Assembly: GCF_019175385.1 (NCBI RefSeq)
Contig: NC_083345.1
Coordinates: 118,671,657-118,735,656, forward strand
Direction of reading: 5' to 3'
Length of the DNA: 64,000 nt
Source: Lycium barbarum
Lineage: Eukaryota > Streptophyta > Magnoliopsida > Solanales > Solanaceae
Under the pieces are notes generated by a model, which saw only the letters and a list, made by a program, of their open reading frames with translations, searched no databases and was not told the origin of the DNA. This document shows positions 10,640 to 21,544 of the stretch, one piece after another. Position 1 is the first letter of the stretch. Each line of letters starts with the position of its first letter. Made by a program: the position numbers and the translations under genes.

Positions 10640-12485
10640 CAAACTCCAATGATTTAATGAGTGTGGTGAAATAACGGCGGCGAAGCAAGCCGTTATTAAA
10701 TTTAGCATTATAAGGTATCAAGATGAACTCTTATGTGATGTGGTACCGATGCAAGCTTGTCACATATTGCTTGGTAGGCCTTGGCAATTTGATAGGGATA
10801 CGTAACATAATGGAAGGTCCAACAAGTATTCATTTGTAATTGGGGGAGGAAAGTTTAGTCTTGCTACATTGACACCTTATCAAGTGACCAAAGATTATAG
10901 AATCATGAAGGAACTCTGAGAAAGGGTTCAAGTGAAGGAAATGGAGAAGCGTGATAAGAAAGCCTTAGTGGCTATTAGTGGAGAAGGGTCATCTCAAGAT
11001 GGACCCAAGAGATGCGTGTTGGCTAGGCCAAGCAATTGCTTAAAAGGATTTGATGAGAGGCACTTCATGGTGTGCCTAGTTAACAAAGATCTATTTTGCA
11101 TGCTAACCAAGATACTAGCACTTTGCCTAATATTATGACTTCTATTTTGCAGGAATATGATGAGCTCTTTCTGGAAGAAATGCTAAAAGGATTACCTCCA
11201 TTGAGAGGTATTGAACATCAAATTGACTTGTGTCGGGGTCATAAATTCCCAACAAACCGGTATATAGGAGCAACCTAAAGAAAACAAAAGCATTGCAAAA
11301 ATAAGTTAAGGAGCATCTAGAAAAGGGTCTAGTGAAGAAAAGCCTTAGTCCATGTGATGTGCCGGTGATTCTTGTTCCATAGAAGGATGGAACTTAGAGT
11401 ATATGTATTTATTGTCAAGCCGTCAACAAAATCACGATAAAGTATCGCCATCCTATCCCTAGACTTGATGACAAGTTTGATGAGATTTGTAGCTCAAGTG
11501 TGTTTTATTAAAATTAACCTTAGAAGTGGCTATCACAAAATTTGTATGAATCCCGGTAACGAGTGGAAAATGGCCTTCAAGACCAAGTTTGGTCTATATG
11601 AGTGGTTTGTTATGCCATGCGGCCGAACCAATGCACCTAGCACCTTTATGAATTTAATGAACCATGTGTTGAAGCCATTTATCAACAAGGTTGTTGTCTA
11701 TTTTGATGATATTCTTGTGTATAGCAAATCAATGGAAGAACATGTGAGCTATTTGAGTTAAGTTTTTGATGTTTTGTTGCATGAAAGGTTGTTTGCTAAT
11801 CTCAAGAAATGTGCGTTTGGGGTTGATAAAGTGGTATTCTTAGGTTTTGTTGTGAGTGTGAATGGTGTAGAAGTTGATGAAGAAAACGTGGAGTCCATTA
11901 GAACTTGGCCAACTCCCAAAAATGCAACCGATGTGAAGAGTTTCCATGGGTTGGCAAGTTTCTATAGGCATTTTGTGAAGGGTTCTAGTACCATTGCATC
12001 CCCTTAACCGAATTGATAAAAAAAGATGTTCCTTTTATGGGGGAGAAGAACAAGAAAAGGCATTCCAAGACTTGAAGTCTATGTTGAGTTCGTCACCTTT
12101 GTTACAATTACCCAATTTTGATAAAACCTTTGAGGTTGAGTGTGATGATTTCGGGGTTGGCATAGGTGGGGTCTTAATACAAGAAGGCAAACCATTGGCC
12201 TATTTTAGTGAGAAGCTTAAAGGGGCGACATTGAACTACTCTACCTATGACAAGGAGTTGTATGCACTTGTGAGAGTATTGATCCATTGGCAACGTTATT
12301 TATGGCACAAGGAGTTTGTGATTTGTTCGGATCATGAATCCTTGAATCATTTGAAGAGCCAATCCAAACACAACAAGAGACATGCAAACTGGGTAGAACT
12401 TATTGAAGCTTTCCCTTATGTAATTCATTACAAGAAAGGTAAAGAAAATGTGGTGGTCGATGCTTTATCTAGAAGGTATGTTTTG
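10640..12485 (+). pseudogene. Protease / reverse transcriptase / RNase H remnant
   Basis: A protease-linker motif (CHILLGRPWQFDRD) lies around 10760-10800. RT blocks follow: a degraded N-terminal part at 11150-11460, then [11 protein letters not shown] and the catalytic YFDDILVYS box around 11695-11720, then LFANLKKCAFGVDKVVFLGF (11790-11850). RNase H is recognisable from [17 protein letters not shown] and [15 protein letters not shown] to DALSRRYVL (12130-12485). Stops at about 11277, 11761 and 12006 and several frame changes break it. Confidence 0.8.
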
Positions 12486-12539
12486 CTAAATATCATAACG
12501 TCTAGGATGATGGGGTTTGAAAGCCTTAAGGGATTCAAT

Positions 12540-13940
12540 TCTCAAGATCCCGATTAAGGAAGTTTTTGAGGAGTTGACTCAAGGGAAGAAGAGGGTTGAC
12601 CGGTTCCAATTTGTTTATGGGTTCTTGTTCAAAGATGGCAAGGTTTGTGTTCCTATGAGATCTTGGAGAGAGTTGATTATGAGGGAAGCCCATAGTGGAG
12701 GTATGATGGGACACTTTGCAGTGTCCAAAACACTTGACATTCTCTTTGAACAATTCTATTGGCCCAAAAAGAGACATGATGTGGAGAAGCTTTGTGGGCA
12801 ATGCTCGGAGTGCAAACACGTCAAATCAAAGACTCGGCCTCAAGATATGTATACTCCCCTTCCCACTCCTATTGGTCCTTGGATTGATATTTCTATGGAT
12901 TTCATATTGGGATTTCCAAGAACCAAAAGGGGTGATGATAGCATATTTGTGGTGGTTGATAGATTTTCAAAAATGTCTCTTTTTATACCATGTCATAAAT
13001 GTGATGATGCATCTCATTTAGCTTTCTTGTTTGTGAATCATGTTCTTTAGTTGCATGGACTCCCCCGCACTATTGTTAGTGATAGGGATTCCAAATTCCT
13101 TTGTCACTTTTAGAAGACTCTTTGGGGTACCCTTGGTACCAAGATCATGTTCTCTACTTCTTACCACACTCAAACGGATGGTCAAACCGAGGTAGCGAAT
13201 TGGACTCTAAGGAGTATGCTTAGATGTATGACTAGAGGAAAGCCCACTTCTTGGGAGGACCGTTTACCTTTGATTGAGTTTGCTTACAATCGATCCCTCC
13301 ATTCCTCTATTGGCATGACTCCATTTGAAATATGTTATGGCTTTAATCCTTTGATTCTTTTAACATTAACCCCTTTGTCTAATGATGTTGTTATGAGTTT
13401 AGATGCAAAACAAAGGGCGGCTGAATGATGAAAATCCATGCCAAGGTAAAGGAGAGCATTGACAAGGTCAACACCAAGGTAGCCAAGAGACAAAATCATG
13501 GGAGAAGAAAAGTGGACTTCCAACCCGATGATTGGGTTTGGGTGCATTTCCGAAAAAAAATGTTCCATCAAATGAGAAAAGGGAAATTAAGCCCAAGTGG
13601 AGATGGACCATTCAAAGTTCTTGAAAATATCAATGCCTACAAGATCGACTTGCCAAGTGAGTATAATGTTTTCAATGTGAGTGATCTTTTCTCTTGTGTT
13701 GTAGGTATGCCTTTAGATTCGAGGACGAATCTTCTCCAAGAAGGGGAGAATGATATGAACCCAACAAGCACAAGGCCATTCACTAGGAGTCAAGCAAGAC
13801 AACTTCAAGAGTTGCAAGCCTTATTCATGAAGAAGGAAGCCTTGTTCATGAAGAAGGAAGCCTTGGAGGAGATTGGAGAGAAGACCTTTCGAATTTACAA
13901 CATTTGGGAGTTGGCATTGGAAGAGTTGCAAAGCGGCTAG
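12540..13940 (+). pseudogene. Integrase remnant of the gypsy element
   Basis: The integrase zinc-binding region is present (H and C residues around HFAVSKT and CGQCSECKH, 12710-12830). The catalytic core shows D in SMDFILG (12897), D in VSDRDSKF (13080) and the TQTDGQTE block near 13170. A stop at 13048 and a frame break near 13110 and 13428 split it. The C-terminal 13425-13940 part ends in a short Lys/Glu-rich tail with a perfect internal duplication (FMKKEAL twice, 13826-13865). No chromodomain is seen. Confidence 0.8.
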
Positions 13941-14540
13941 ATGCGCAAAATGGATAAAAGTGCAACTATGAGGCTAATATTGCAATTCGAGGTCATACTT
14001 GCAAGTTATGAGGTTAGAATGACAATTGGAGGTCATAGTTGCAAGTTATGAGACTTTGGATGCAATTGAAGACCCATGTGGGTATTTTTGCAAAAGAGCC
14101 ACTTTAGGGCCTTTTGGTGTAATAGGCATTAGTATAAATAGTTATTTTCATCCATTTGGAAGACTTAGCTTGAATATTGTGTGAACTCATATTGAGAGAA
14201 TTTTAATATAGTTTGTTTGGTTATTGTTCAAGTGTGATTTCCAAGTTGTGAAGTGAACTGCTTATCCATTGAATTCATTTAGATTGCTCATTTGTGGATT
14301 CAAATTGAGTTTTCTAATTTGGTTCAAATTGCTTTGGTTCCTTGGTTGAATTTAAAATAGGAGGGTCTAGGTTTCATATACTTAGATTTGCCTATAGGAT
14401 TCATTACCAAGTGGGTCAAGTATCTATCCTCTAATTCCTTAATCCCAATTCTTCATCTATCTTTTGTTTTCCTTTGTTTTTGTTTAATTCTTAGAGTTTC
14501 CCTAAGTTGATTATTATCTGGTGGGGCTTAACAAAAACGC
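13941..14540 (+). repeat. 3' untranslated/LTR-like tail of the gypsy element
   Basis: Non-coding sequence after the integrase contains a degenerate 40-50 bp direct repeat (GAGGTCATA...TTGCAAGTTATGAG at 13990-14055) and a TATA-like AGTATAAATAG at about 14130. It probably includes the 3' LTR, but no 5' copy was found upstream of gag. Confidence 0.4.
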
Positions 14541-15260
14541 TCTGGGACGTAAATGAAAGTCGTAGATCCATAAGGCGTACGCCCTAGAATTTGGGATATA
14601 AATCTCGGGCGTAAAAGCGTAAGCCTCAGGCGTAAACCGTACGTCCCGAGTGTTAAATTTAATTTTTATTGCTTTAAAAGTACTTTTGCTATAGATTATG
14701 ACTTTTATTATTGGTGTAATAATATTTATAATTTATATTATTACGTTTTCACGTTGTAGTGATTTTTCCTAAAATATATAAATAAATAAAGCAACTCATA
14801 GAAAATAATATTGCCACAAATAGCCTTTTTACATTATTATGTCTGAAATTGGTAGGATAGAGATTCTATAGCACTATGTTCCTGAAGCAACCTTATTTCA
14901 TTTTTTTCTTTGTCCTTACACTTTCCTTCTCCTTTGAAATATATAAATAAAATCAGTGCAAATATTAGTTGAGGGTGAGAAAGATTAATAGATGTGGAGA
15001 TTAATGATGAAGTGGATGAATATTCCATTTTAAAGATTATCTAGGCTTTCTCAAATAATAATTATAATAAAAAAAAATTATGTTATTGGTAACTTATTTA
15101 AATTTATTTGCAGTAATTTAATAAAAAATTTCTTTTGACTATTTTTAATAATAAAATTATAAAATTGAAGATTCATGACATATACACCCTGCAGATCCAT
15201 GAGGCTTATGTCTCGTGTCTCGAAGCTTACGTCTCGCCTCGTGTCCAACACTGATTCCTA
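14541..15260. mobile_element. Putative MITE flanked by GGCGTAAGCCTC-type blocks
   Basis: Blocks rich in GGCGTACGCC / GCGTAAGCCTC lie at 14570-14650. A related reverse-oriented block (ATCCATGAGGCTTATGTCTCG and ACGTCTCGCCTCGTGTCC) lies at 15190-15253. They flank about 530 bp of AT-rich DNA. The arrangement suggests a non-autonomous TIR element (hAT-like). I could not define ends or a target duplication. Confidence 0.35.
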
Positions 15261-15830
15261 CACGTCAGTCACATATACATTATAAAAAATAAAAGTATGT
15301 TATGACGGTCATGTATACAGCCGTTAGGATTTAGACTACATTGTATCAGATTTATATTTTGCTTTTTCTTTATTTCATAGATACTTGTATAAATATGACA
15401 TCTATATTTCTGAATAAACAGAGAAGAAAAATTCCCAAACATTATATTGCAGAAGGCTTGGCAATTTTGACAGGTTTGAAATGGGGCATTAACAACCTTT
15501 GCATGGATATACTTATTAAGTAGACGTTTCACTATATTTTAAATTCTTTTCACTTTATTTTAAAAATTATGAAGTTGGAGTTAAAGATGAAATTAATTTA
15601 GAATTTATGAAGATGGAATTGAAAAAAAGGTTTGGAGCACTTTTCCAAATTTAAAATCCCAACTCCAATATGATCAACGGACACAGTAGTGCCATGTGGC
15701 AAATGCAAGATCTAATTCATGAAATTAAACAACTTTTAAATAGAAGGAACGTTCAAATCTAACACTGCTTTAGAGAGGAGCCGACTTACTGGCTACTGTT
15801 GCATTTAATTGTATGATTTTCCCTATAAAT
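15261..15830. other. AT-rich intergenic stretch
   Basis: Only short spurious ORFs are present; I see no repeat or gene signal here. Confidence 0.6.
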
Positions 15831-15999
15831 GGGGCTAGTCTTTAATTTTTGTCCTTCAAAATCGAATTTATACTTAGTGGGAATAATTTTTTTAAATGCA
15901 AGGGGCATAAACCGTAGGATATTATCATGCAAAAATATAAATTTTGTGCCCCACGAAAAAAAGTTATTTTCTAGAGGGATAAAAATTAAAGACCAGCAC
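15831..15999. mobile_element. Small inverted-repeat element (about 170 bp)
   Basis: GGCTAGTCTTTAATTTTTGTCC at the left end pairs with a reverse complement beginning GTGCTGGTCTTTAATTTTTA at the right end, giving about 20-bp imperfect terminal inverted repeats. It lies in the 3' flank of the SPH gene. Confidence 0.5.
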
Positions 16000-16553
16000 A
16001 AAAATGGGCTAAAAGTGCAAATGACCCATAATATTGGGGTAAAAGAGATCAGAGACCTTCTTCACTAAAACAATTTCTTTGCCTAGGCAAATTAAAGCCA
16101 CAATAAAGAGAGGTCAAGAAGACTTTCCAAGATTCACAATCAGATTCAAGAAAGGCATAATACTTCCCTCAGAATTCGCTGCGTAATCAATTACCTGAGG
16201 GGATGGATTTTTGCAAAATAATAAATGTGACTACTTTCAGACTACGAAATCTAGACAATTAACTTTGCCTCATGCCAATTTGAAGTTTTAATTACTTATT
16301 CGTCACAATTCTGATCACAAATTAACACCTTGATATTCACAATCCAGCTAATAGAGTGACATCAAATTATACAGAAGATTTTATGGGTTGTTAAACCATT
16401 TAACTCGAATTAAAAAATGTGTATCACATCAATTAGGATTTTACATGTGTCTAAAGGATCTAAAAAGGATTGCGTCAATCAAAACTTCGATTAGTTAGGA
16501 ATCATCAATCCCACATTAAATAACAATATAAATCTCGCCTCAAAGTGCTAAAT

Positions 16554-16571
16554 AGAGAGAGAGAGAGAGAG
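16554..16571 (+). repeat. (GA)n microsatellite
   Basis: Nine GA units, 134-150 bp downstream of the SPH stop codon. Confidence 0.85.
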
Positions 16572-16704
16572 CGCACGAGTGAGCGAGCACGTGTGTCTTT
16601 CTTGACTAGAAAAAAAAATACATAGAGCGCAATTATAACATAAATTACTTTTAATTTATAAAGAGATTGGAATTTAATACAGAAATGCAATAAATCCCTA
16701 ATGT

Positions 16705-17148
16705 TTACAACCAAGGATAGGCAAATTGGAAGTCACTAGGTGAAGGATTCTTCTTACGAGCAAAATATATGCCAGAATCCTTGATCAACCAAGTACAATA
16801 AACGTTTTCCTTAAACAGCTTTGGAAATTTACAAAGGCTCTTACGTCGTTTCCAAACATCAACATCATTAATCTTTGTACCCCATGCAAAATTACAATAA
16901 AAATGAGTAGTGCCAATAAAATTCTCATGGAATGAGAAATCAAATTTGTCACCCACTTTAAGTGTGCGAACTCCAAGATCATCACTATTAGATTTACAAT
17001 GAACTTTGACTAAAGGAGAATTTTGAGGGAGGCCACTGATAAAATATTCAGTAATTGTTGGATTAAAATTGATAGCATTTGTCATAAGCACAACGTTGAT
17101 GAACCATAAAATAAGTAATGAAACTTTGGTGTAAGGATAATAAGCCAT
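16705..17148 (-). CDS. Plant self-incompatibility S1 family protein (SPH)
   Basis: This single-exon gene encodes a 147-residue secreted protein of the S-protein homologue family (Pfam Self-incomp_S1). I chose the ATG at 17148 because it opens directly onto a signal peptide (MAYYPYTKVSLLILWFINVV, cleavage probably after TNA at residue 25); an upstream in-frame Met at 17247 would put that segment inside the protein. The mature domain shows the family pattern: four cysteines (in VHCKSNSDD, HFYCNF, SLCKF and VYCTWLI) and the C-terminal WLIKDSGIYF block. The length is typical. A TATA box lies 33-42 bp upstream. SPH proteins are usually expressed in reproductive tissue. The poppy S-protein is a self-incompatibility ligand, but most family members have no known function, so the role here is open. 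Confidence 0.88.
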   Translation of the reverse strand: MAYYPYTKVSLLILWFINVVLMTNAINFNPTITEYFISGLPQNSPLVKVHCKSNSDDLGVRTLKVGDKFDFSFHENFIGTTHFYCNFAWGTKINDVDVWKRRKSLCKFPKLFKENVYCTWLIKDSGIYFARKKNPSPSDFQFAYPWL

Positions 17149-17690
17149 TTTTAGAGTAAAAATGAAAGTTGGTTTCCTCATTTTATATAGATGAGATACA
17201 GATTTGGCATTGATATTGAGTTTAATTTGGGATTTTCTACTCAACAAAGGGAAAATATTAATTTAATGCTACACTAATAAGTTAAGATTACTTTAATTTG
17301 GTTTTGTTATTAAAGTTGACTACTATTTTGGGGTCGATTTCGTAGATAGTCACTCAATTTTTGTTCTATTGCATCAAACTCATTAAATTATTTTTTTTAA
17401 CTTAAAAATTAATCAATTTTGCTTAAGTATCACATAAAAGTCATTAAACCTTTTTAAAAGGAAAAAAATCATTCAACTTTGCCTAAGAATTACAACAAGT
17501 CACTAAACAAATCTGTTTATAACAAAAAAGTTTGTCGACTTTGCCTGATGTCTTTTTTGTTTCCTCCTAATGATTTTTTATGATATTTATGCAAAATTGA
17601 GTGACTTTTTAGTTTTTCAAAAAATGGTTTAATGATTTTTGTGATACTTAGGTAAGTTGAGTGATTTTTTTTGTTATAAAAAATTTAGGA
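17077..17690. repeat. Segment duplicated at 29334-29402 plus 31932-32350
   Basis: The SPH signal-peptide region, promoter and about 500 bp of upstream flank (with GAGTGACTTTTT-type repeats) match a second locus 12-15 kb to the right, with substitutions and small indels. The copy has lost the mature SPH domain. Confidence 0.8.
17181..17190 (-). promoter_or_regulatory. TATA box of the SPH gene
   Basis: CTATATAAAA on the minus strand is 33-42 bp before the ATG, implying a very short 5' leader. The partial duplicate at 31935 carries a damaged version (CTCTATAAAG). Confidence 0.55.
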
Positions 17691-18082
17691 ATATTATCAC
17701 AGACCTCTCCTAAGGCTTTAGCGATAATACTCACCTTCCCTGAAGTTCTAAATATTACGTAGGCCTCCTTAATTTCTTTCGTATTTAGTGTAACGAAACT
17801 ACATTTAATCTAAAATAGACAAGTTTGCCCATCATATGTTTATTTTATTTTTTATTTTAAGCCATATATGTCACTCATGTTTAAGTCATAAATAACTAAC
17901 TATATTTAATCTAAAATAGACAAGTTTTCCCCTCATAAGTTGATTTACTTTTCCGTTCTTTTTAATCCATAACAAAACCACAAAGCCATAATTTCATTTG
18001 GAAGCAAGCATATTAATTTGGGAAAAGGACATATTCCTACCGGATGGCCATGTTTCTCCAAACCCAAAGTGTAGCCAGCGCA
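17691..18082. other. Non-coding flank
   Basis: The motif CTACATTTAATCTAAAATAGACAAG occurs twice about 115 bp apart (around 17810 and 17905). I see no gene. Confidence 0.5.
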
Positions 18083-19180
18083 ATCTTTTGTGGCGACTTT
18101 AGTCGCCACTAAAGGTCCGCTGCAAAAAACAAAAGGGACTATTTGTGGTGACTATTTTTTTTTTCTCATAAAAGCCACTAAAGATCAACTATGTATAGAA
18201 AATGTATCATACGCATAAAAAAGTATCATTGTTGTATAGAATATGTATCCCTACCATATATCTATAGAAAATGTATCATAGGTTTGTATCATTGTTGTGT
18301 AATTTATGTATAATAAATGTATCATCAACGTATACTCACTAATCATACATATATTATACGTTAGTTATACATTGATTATACACTAATGATTCACATATTA
18401 TACATATTCCATACATAAGTATAGAAAATGTATCATTGTTGTATAATTTATGTATAAACTGTATCATTCTTGTATAGAAAGTGTATATATAATTCCAGCA
18501 TATGTATATAAACTGTATTATTCTTTTATAGAAAGTGCATCATACGTATAAAAAATATATCATGGATATACGTAGAGAAACTGTATCATTGTTGTATAGA
18601 ATATGTATCACTACTGTATATGTATAGAAAGTGTATCATACGTATAGAAACTGTATCATTATTGTATAATATGTGTATAATTAACGTATAATTTATGTAT
18701 AATAATGTGTAATTAACGTATAATTTATGTTTAATAAATGTATAATTAATTTATACTTACTAATTTTATTAGTTTGTAGTTGATATATTTTTGTTTGTTA
18801 AGTTTTCGATGATAGGTTACTTAGTATATAAAATGCATCATTGTTGTATAGAATTTGTATCCCTACTGTATATGTATAGAAAATATATCATAAGTATTAT
18901 TATACATGTTTTGAAATATTTCTTGAAGGCTCAATCAACGTATAAATATACACATATTATACATGTTTTGGAATATTTTTTTAAAGTTCAATCACTGTAT
19001 AAGTATACACATATTATACATGTTTCAAAACATTTGTTGAAGGCTCAATATGAATTTTAACCTTTAGTGGAGACTTTTTAATTGTCACTTAAAAAAAAAA
19101 GGTTGATCTTTAGTGGCGACTAAGAGTCCTTTTTTTGGCAGCGGACATTTAGTAGCAACTAAAGTCGCCACAGAAAGTCT
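18083..19180. mobile_element. TIR element with AT-rich minisatellite core
   Basis: The left end (TGTGGCGACTTTAGTCGCC, then ACTAAAGGTCCGCTGC) has a reverse-complement partner at the right end (GCGGACATTTAGTAGCAACT... up to about 19178). Both ends contain nested GGCGAC/GTCGCC inverted repeats. The 900-bp core is a diverged minisatellite built from TGTATAGAAAATGTATCAT-like units. No transposase is encoded. It looks like a non-autonomous DNA transposon; superfamily not determined. Confidence 0.6.
18190..19060 (+). repeat. AT-rich minisatellite
   Basis: Many irregular copies of TATCATTGTTGTATAGAATATG-like and TATACATGTTTTGAAATATT-like units (the latter about 60 bp apart near 18900, 18960 and 19020). 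The variable spacing and lack of uniform spacers rule out CRISPR. Confidence 0.75.
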
Positions 19181-19620
19181 ATTTTTTTTTTTTAAGGGTG
19201 TTTGGGCTGCTGGATCGGCCAGCGCTTGGGAATAGTTTGGGCCGGCCGGCCAGCTCATGGTATTAGGCCCAAATGTTGGCCATTGTATGTCTTTTTTCCC
19301 TATTAATTTATCCATTTATACTGCACGTTATTTTTAAAAATAGAAAAACTATTTCTCACGTTCTATGGGATTACGAATCTTGACACTTTCATCTATTCAT
19401 TCAATTTCTTCAATAACTTTTGGATCTTAGAAAATGAATAAAAATAATCAATAGGAAAGATTATAACATAAAAAAAAGGAAAAAAAACAAGCTTAAGTTA
19501 AGCATGTCAAGTGGGCCGGGTCGACCCAGTAAACTTGGCCACCATCGCCCCAGTACAGACCCGGCTAAGAGCTCTTAGCACTGATCTATATAACCCTCAA
19601 TTTATTTCACAATAGAAGTA
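19181..19620. other. Intergenic stretch left of the LINE
   Basis: It contains a GGCCGGCCGGCC GC-rich patch near 19241 and no ORF of note. Confidence 0.5.
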
Positions 19621-19621
19621 A

Positions 19622-20925
19622 TTGATTATAAACCTAGCAAAGTGGTCTAGTTTTAATGAAAGAGTGCTAAGACAGAAATCAAGAGCTACTTGGGTGATAC
19701 AGGGTGATTCCAACAGTAAATTTTTTTATGCCTATCTAAAGGCAAGGCAAGCTAGAAACTGCATATCTACTATTTGTAATGCCCAAGGAGTATTGCTCAC
19801 TATACTTCATCAAGTGCAGGAAGAATTCTTCAACTACTTCTAAGGGTTGATAGGATCAAGTGCAGGTGAATTACTATGTCTTAACAGTGATATAGCAAAG
19901 AATGGGTACTGTCTGAACAAGGAGCAACAATTGACACTTATTAAGAAGGTTTCTAAAGAGGAAATTATCCAAGATTTGCATGATATTCCAAATGAAAAGT
20001 CCCCTGGTAATGATGGTTTCCCTGCTGAGTTCTTTAAATCTCAATGGGATCTGACTGGAGAGGAAGTCATACAGGCCATCCTCTAAATGTTTGATGCTAG
20101 CAAAATATTGAAAGAGATAAATTGTGCAACCATCACCTTAATATCTAAGGTCTCTAATCCTACATATGCCAAGGAGTATAGGTCAATAGAATGTTGTACA
20201 ACACGCCAAAAACTAATATCCAAGGTAATCACTGCTAGACTGAAGCTGGTAGTAGATAGTTTAGTGGGGAATTCTCAGGCAGACTTCATCTCTGGAAGAA
20301 CCATACTGGATAATGTTATTGTTGCTCACGAGTTAATGAAAAGATACTCCAAGAAGAGTATGTCCCCTAGATATTTAATTAAGATAGACATTAGGCCCCT
20401 AGATATTAATCAAGATAGACATTAGGATGCCTAGAATGGTGTTACTGGAATTTAGGATGCCTGCAAAGTTTGTTAATCTCATCATGGAATGTGCTACAAC
20501 AGTCAGTTACTCTTTGTTGATGAATGGGGGGACTCGCTCCTAAATTTCAAGCAAAGAAAGGGCTAAGACAAGGAGACCTTATGTCTCCATATCTCTTTTT
20601 CTTAGCTATGGAGTACATGAATAGATCACTAAAGCAACTAAGACTGGATCCAAAGTTCAATTACCACCCAAAATGTGAAAGGTTACAGCTTGTACATGTG
20701 TGTTTTGCTGATGATTGCTTATGTTTTTTAAAGCTAAAAAGGGATCCATATAGTTAGTGCTTCAGGATTTTAACCACTTCTCTGAGGTTTCTGGACTACA
20801 AGCCAACCTGGACAAGAGTTCATTATACATCACTGGTGTAACTCAAGAATTAAAGGAGCAAATACTGACTGACATGCAATTCAGTCATAGAGAATTGCCT
20901 TTCAAATATCTTGGTGTTCCTCTGT
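19622..20925 (+). pseudogene. LINE reverse transcriptase remnant, part 1
   Basis: Recognisable plant L1-type blocks: QGDSNSKFFYAYLKARQ upstream of the RT, then SPGNDGFPAEFFK, NCATITLISKV, QADFISGRTILDN, KKGLRQGDLMSPYLFFLAME, and the catalytic FADD box (around 20705). Stops and frameshifts (for example at 19841, 20084 and about 20400) break the frame. The segment ends at the host side of the hAT insertion in a YLGVPLS motif. Confidence 0.8.
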
Positions 20926-21106
20926 CCTAAAGGCAGTATTGTAAAAGGTGAGCGCCTTCTCGCTAAAGGAGCAAGGCGGGGCAAGGCGAGGTAGTGCCGC
21001 CATTTAGGGATGTGGCGATGGCACTTCAAAAAGGCGCGCTAAAGGCGTCGAGGTGAGGCGACAGTGAAGGCGAGGCGACAGTGGCCTTTTTTCAAAAAAA
21101 AATAAA

Positions 21107-21480
21107 ATGAAACTCATCAAAAAAAAAATAGCGGCTAGGGTTTTTTTTTCTTCTTCTCCTCTCTTCTCGTTCAAGCTTCAGGTATGCTCTCTCTTTCTCC
21201 TTCTTCTTCTTCTTCTTCTTTTTCTTCTTCTTCTTCAGTTCTTCTTCTCTCTTCCTCCTCTGGTTTTCGACTACTGCTTCTTCTTCAGTTCTTCTTCTCC
21301 TTTTCCAGTGACTCCTCCTCTATTTCCGGTGACTTCTGCATTTTTTTTCCTGCTTCTATTCTCTTCTTCTTTTTCTGTATGCAAGAGGAATAGACTTTCT
21401 CCTCTGTTTTTTTCTTTTTCTATTTTCTCCTTTGTTTTTTTTTCTCAACTACACCAGCGAGGCAGTGACTGTTTTGCTCC
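21107..21480 (+). repeat. CTT-rich leader of the hAT element
   Basis: A pyrimidine-rich stretch with repeated TTCTTC, probably the transcribed leader of the transposase gene. The Leu/Ser/Phe-rich ORFs in it are compositional artefacts. Confidence 0.6.
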
Positions 21481-21544
21481 TATTTTTTCTGTTCAATAAT
21501 TGCTAACTTTTGTTATATAGTTACAAACAGTAGGTTCAAATTCA

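Larger units (their letters stand above)
9244..14540 (+). mobile_element. Decayed Ty3/gypsy (chromovirus-like) retrotransposon
   Basis: Gag, protease, reverse transcriptase, RNase H and integrase remnants follow in the order typical of Ty3/gypsy. The reading frame is broken by many stops and shifts, so the copy is dead. The RT and RNase H wording (for example [13 protein letters not shown] and [20 protein letters not shown]) resembles plant chromoviruses of the CRM/Reina type, but I see no chromodomain. No LTR pair or target duplication could be assigned. Confidence 0.75.

Noticed and set aside
9244..13940. Possible endogenous pararetrovirus
   Set aside because: It has an integrase with zinc finger and catalytic core and no movement or coat protein; gene order is Ty3/gypsy.
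17149..17247. Upstream Met for the SPH gene
   Set aside because: It would bury the signal peptide 33 residues inside the protein and place the start above the TATA box.
18190..19060. Repeat array resembling CRISPR
   Set aside because: Plant DNA, AT-rich units of irregular length without uniform spacers; it is a minisatellite inside a TIR element.
21107..21499. Leu/Phe/Ser-rich ORF with apparent transmembrane character
   Set aside because: It is translated CTT/TTC repeat in the leader of the hAT element.
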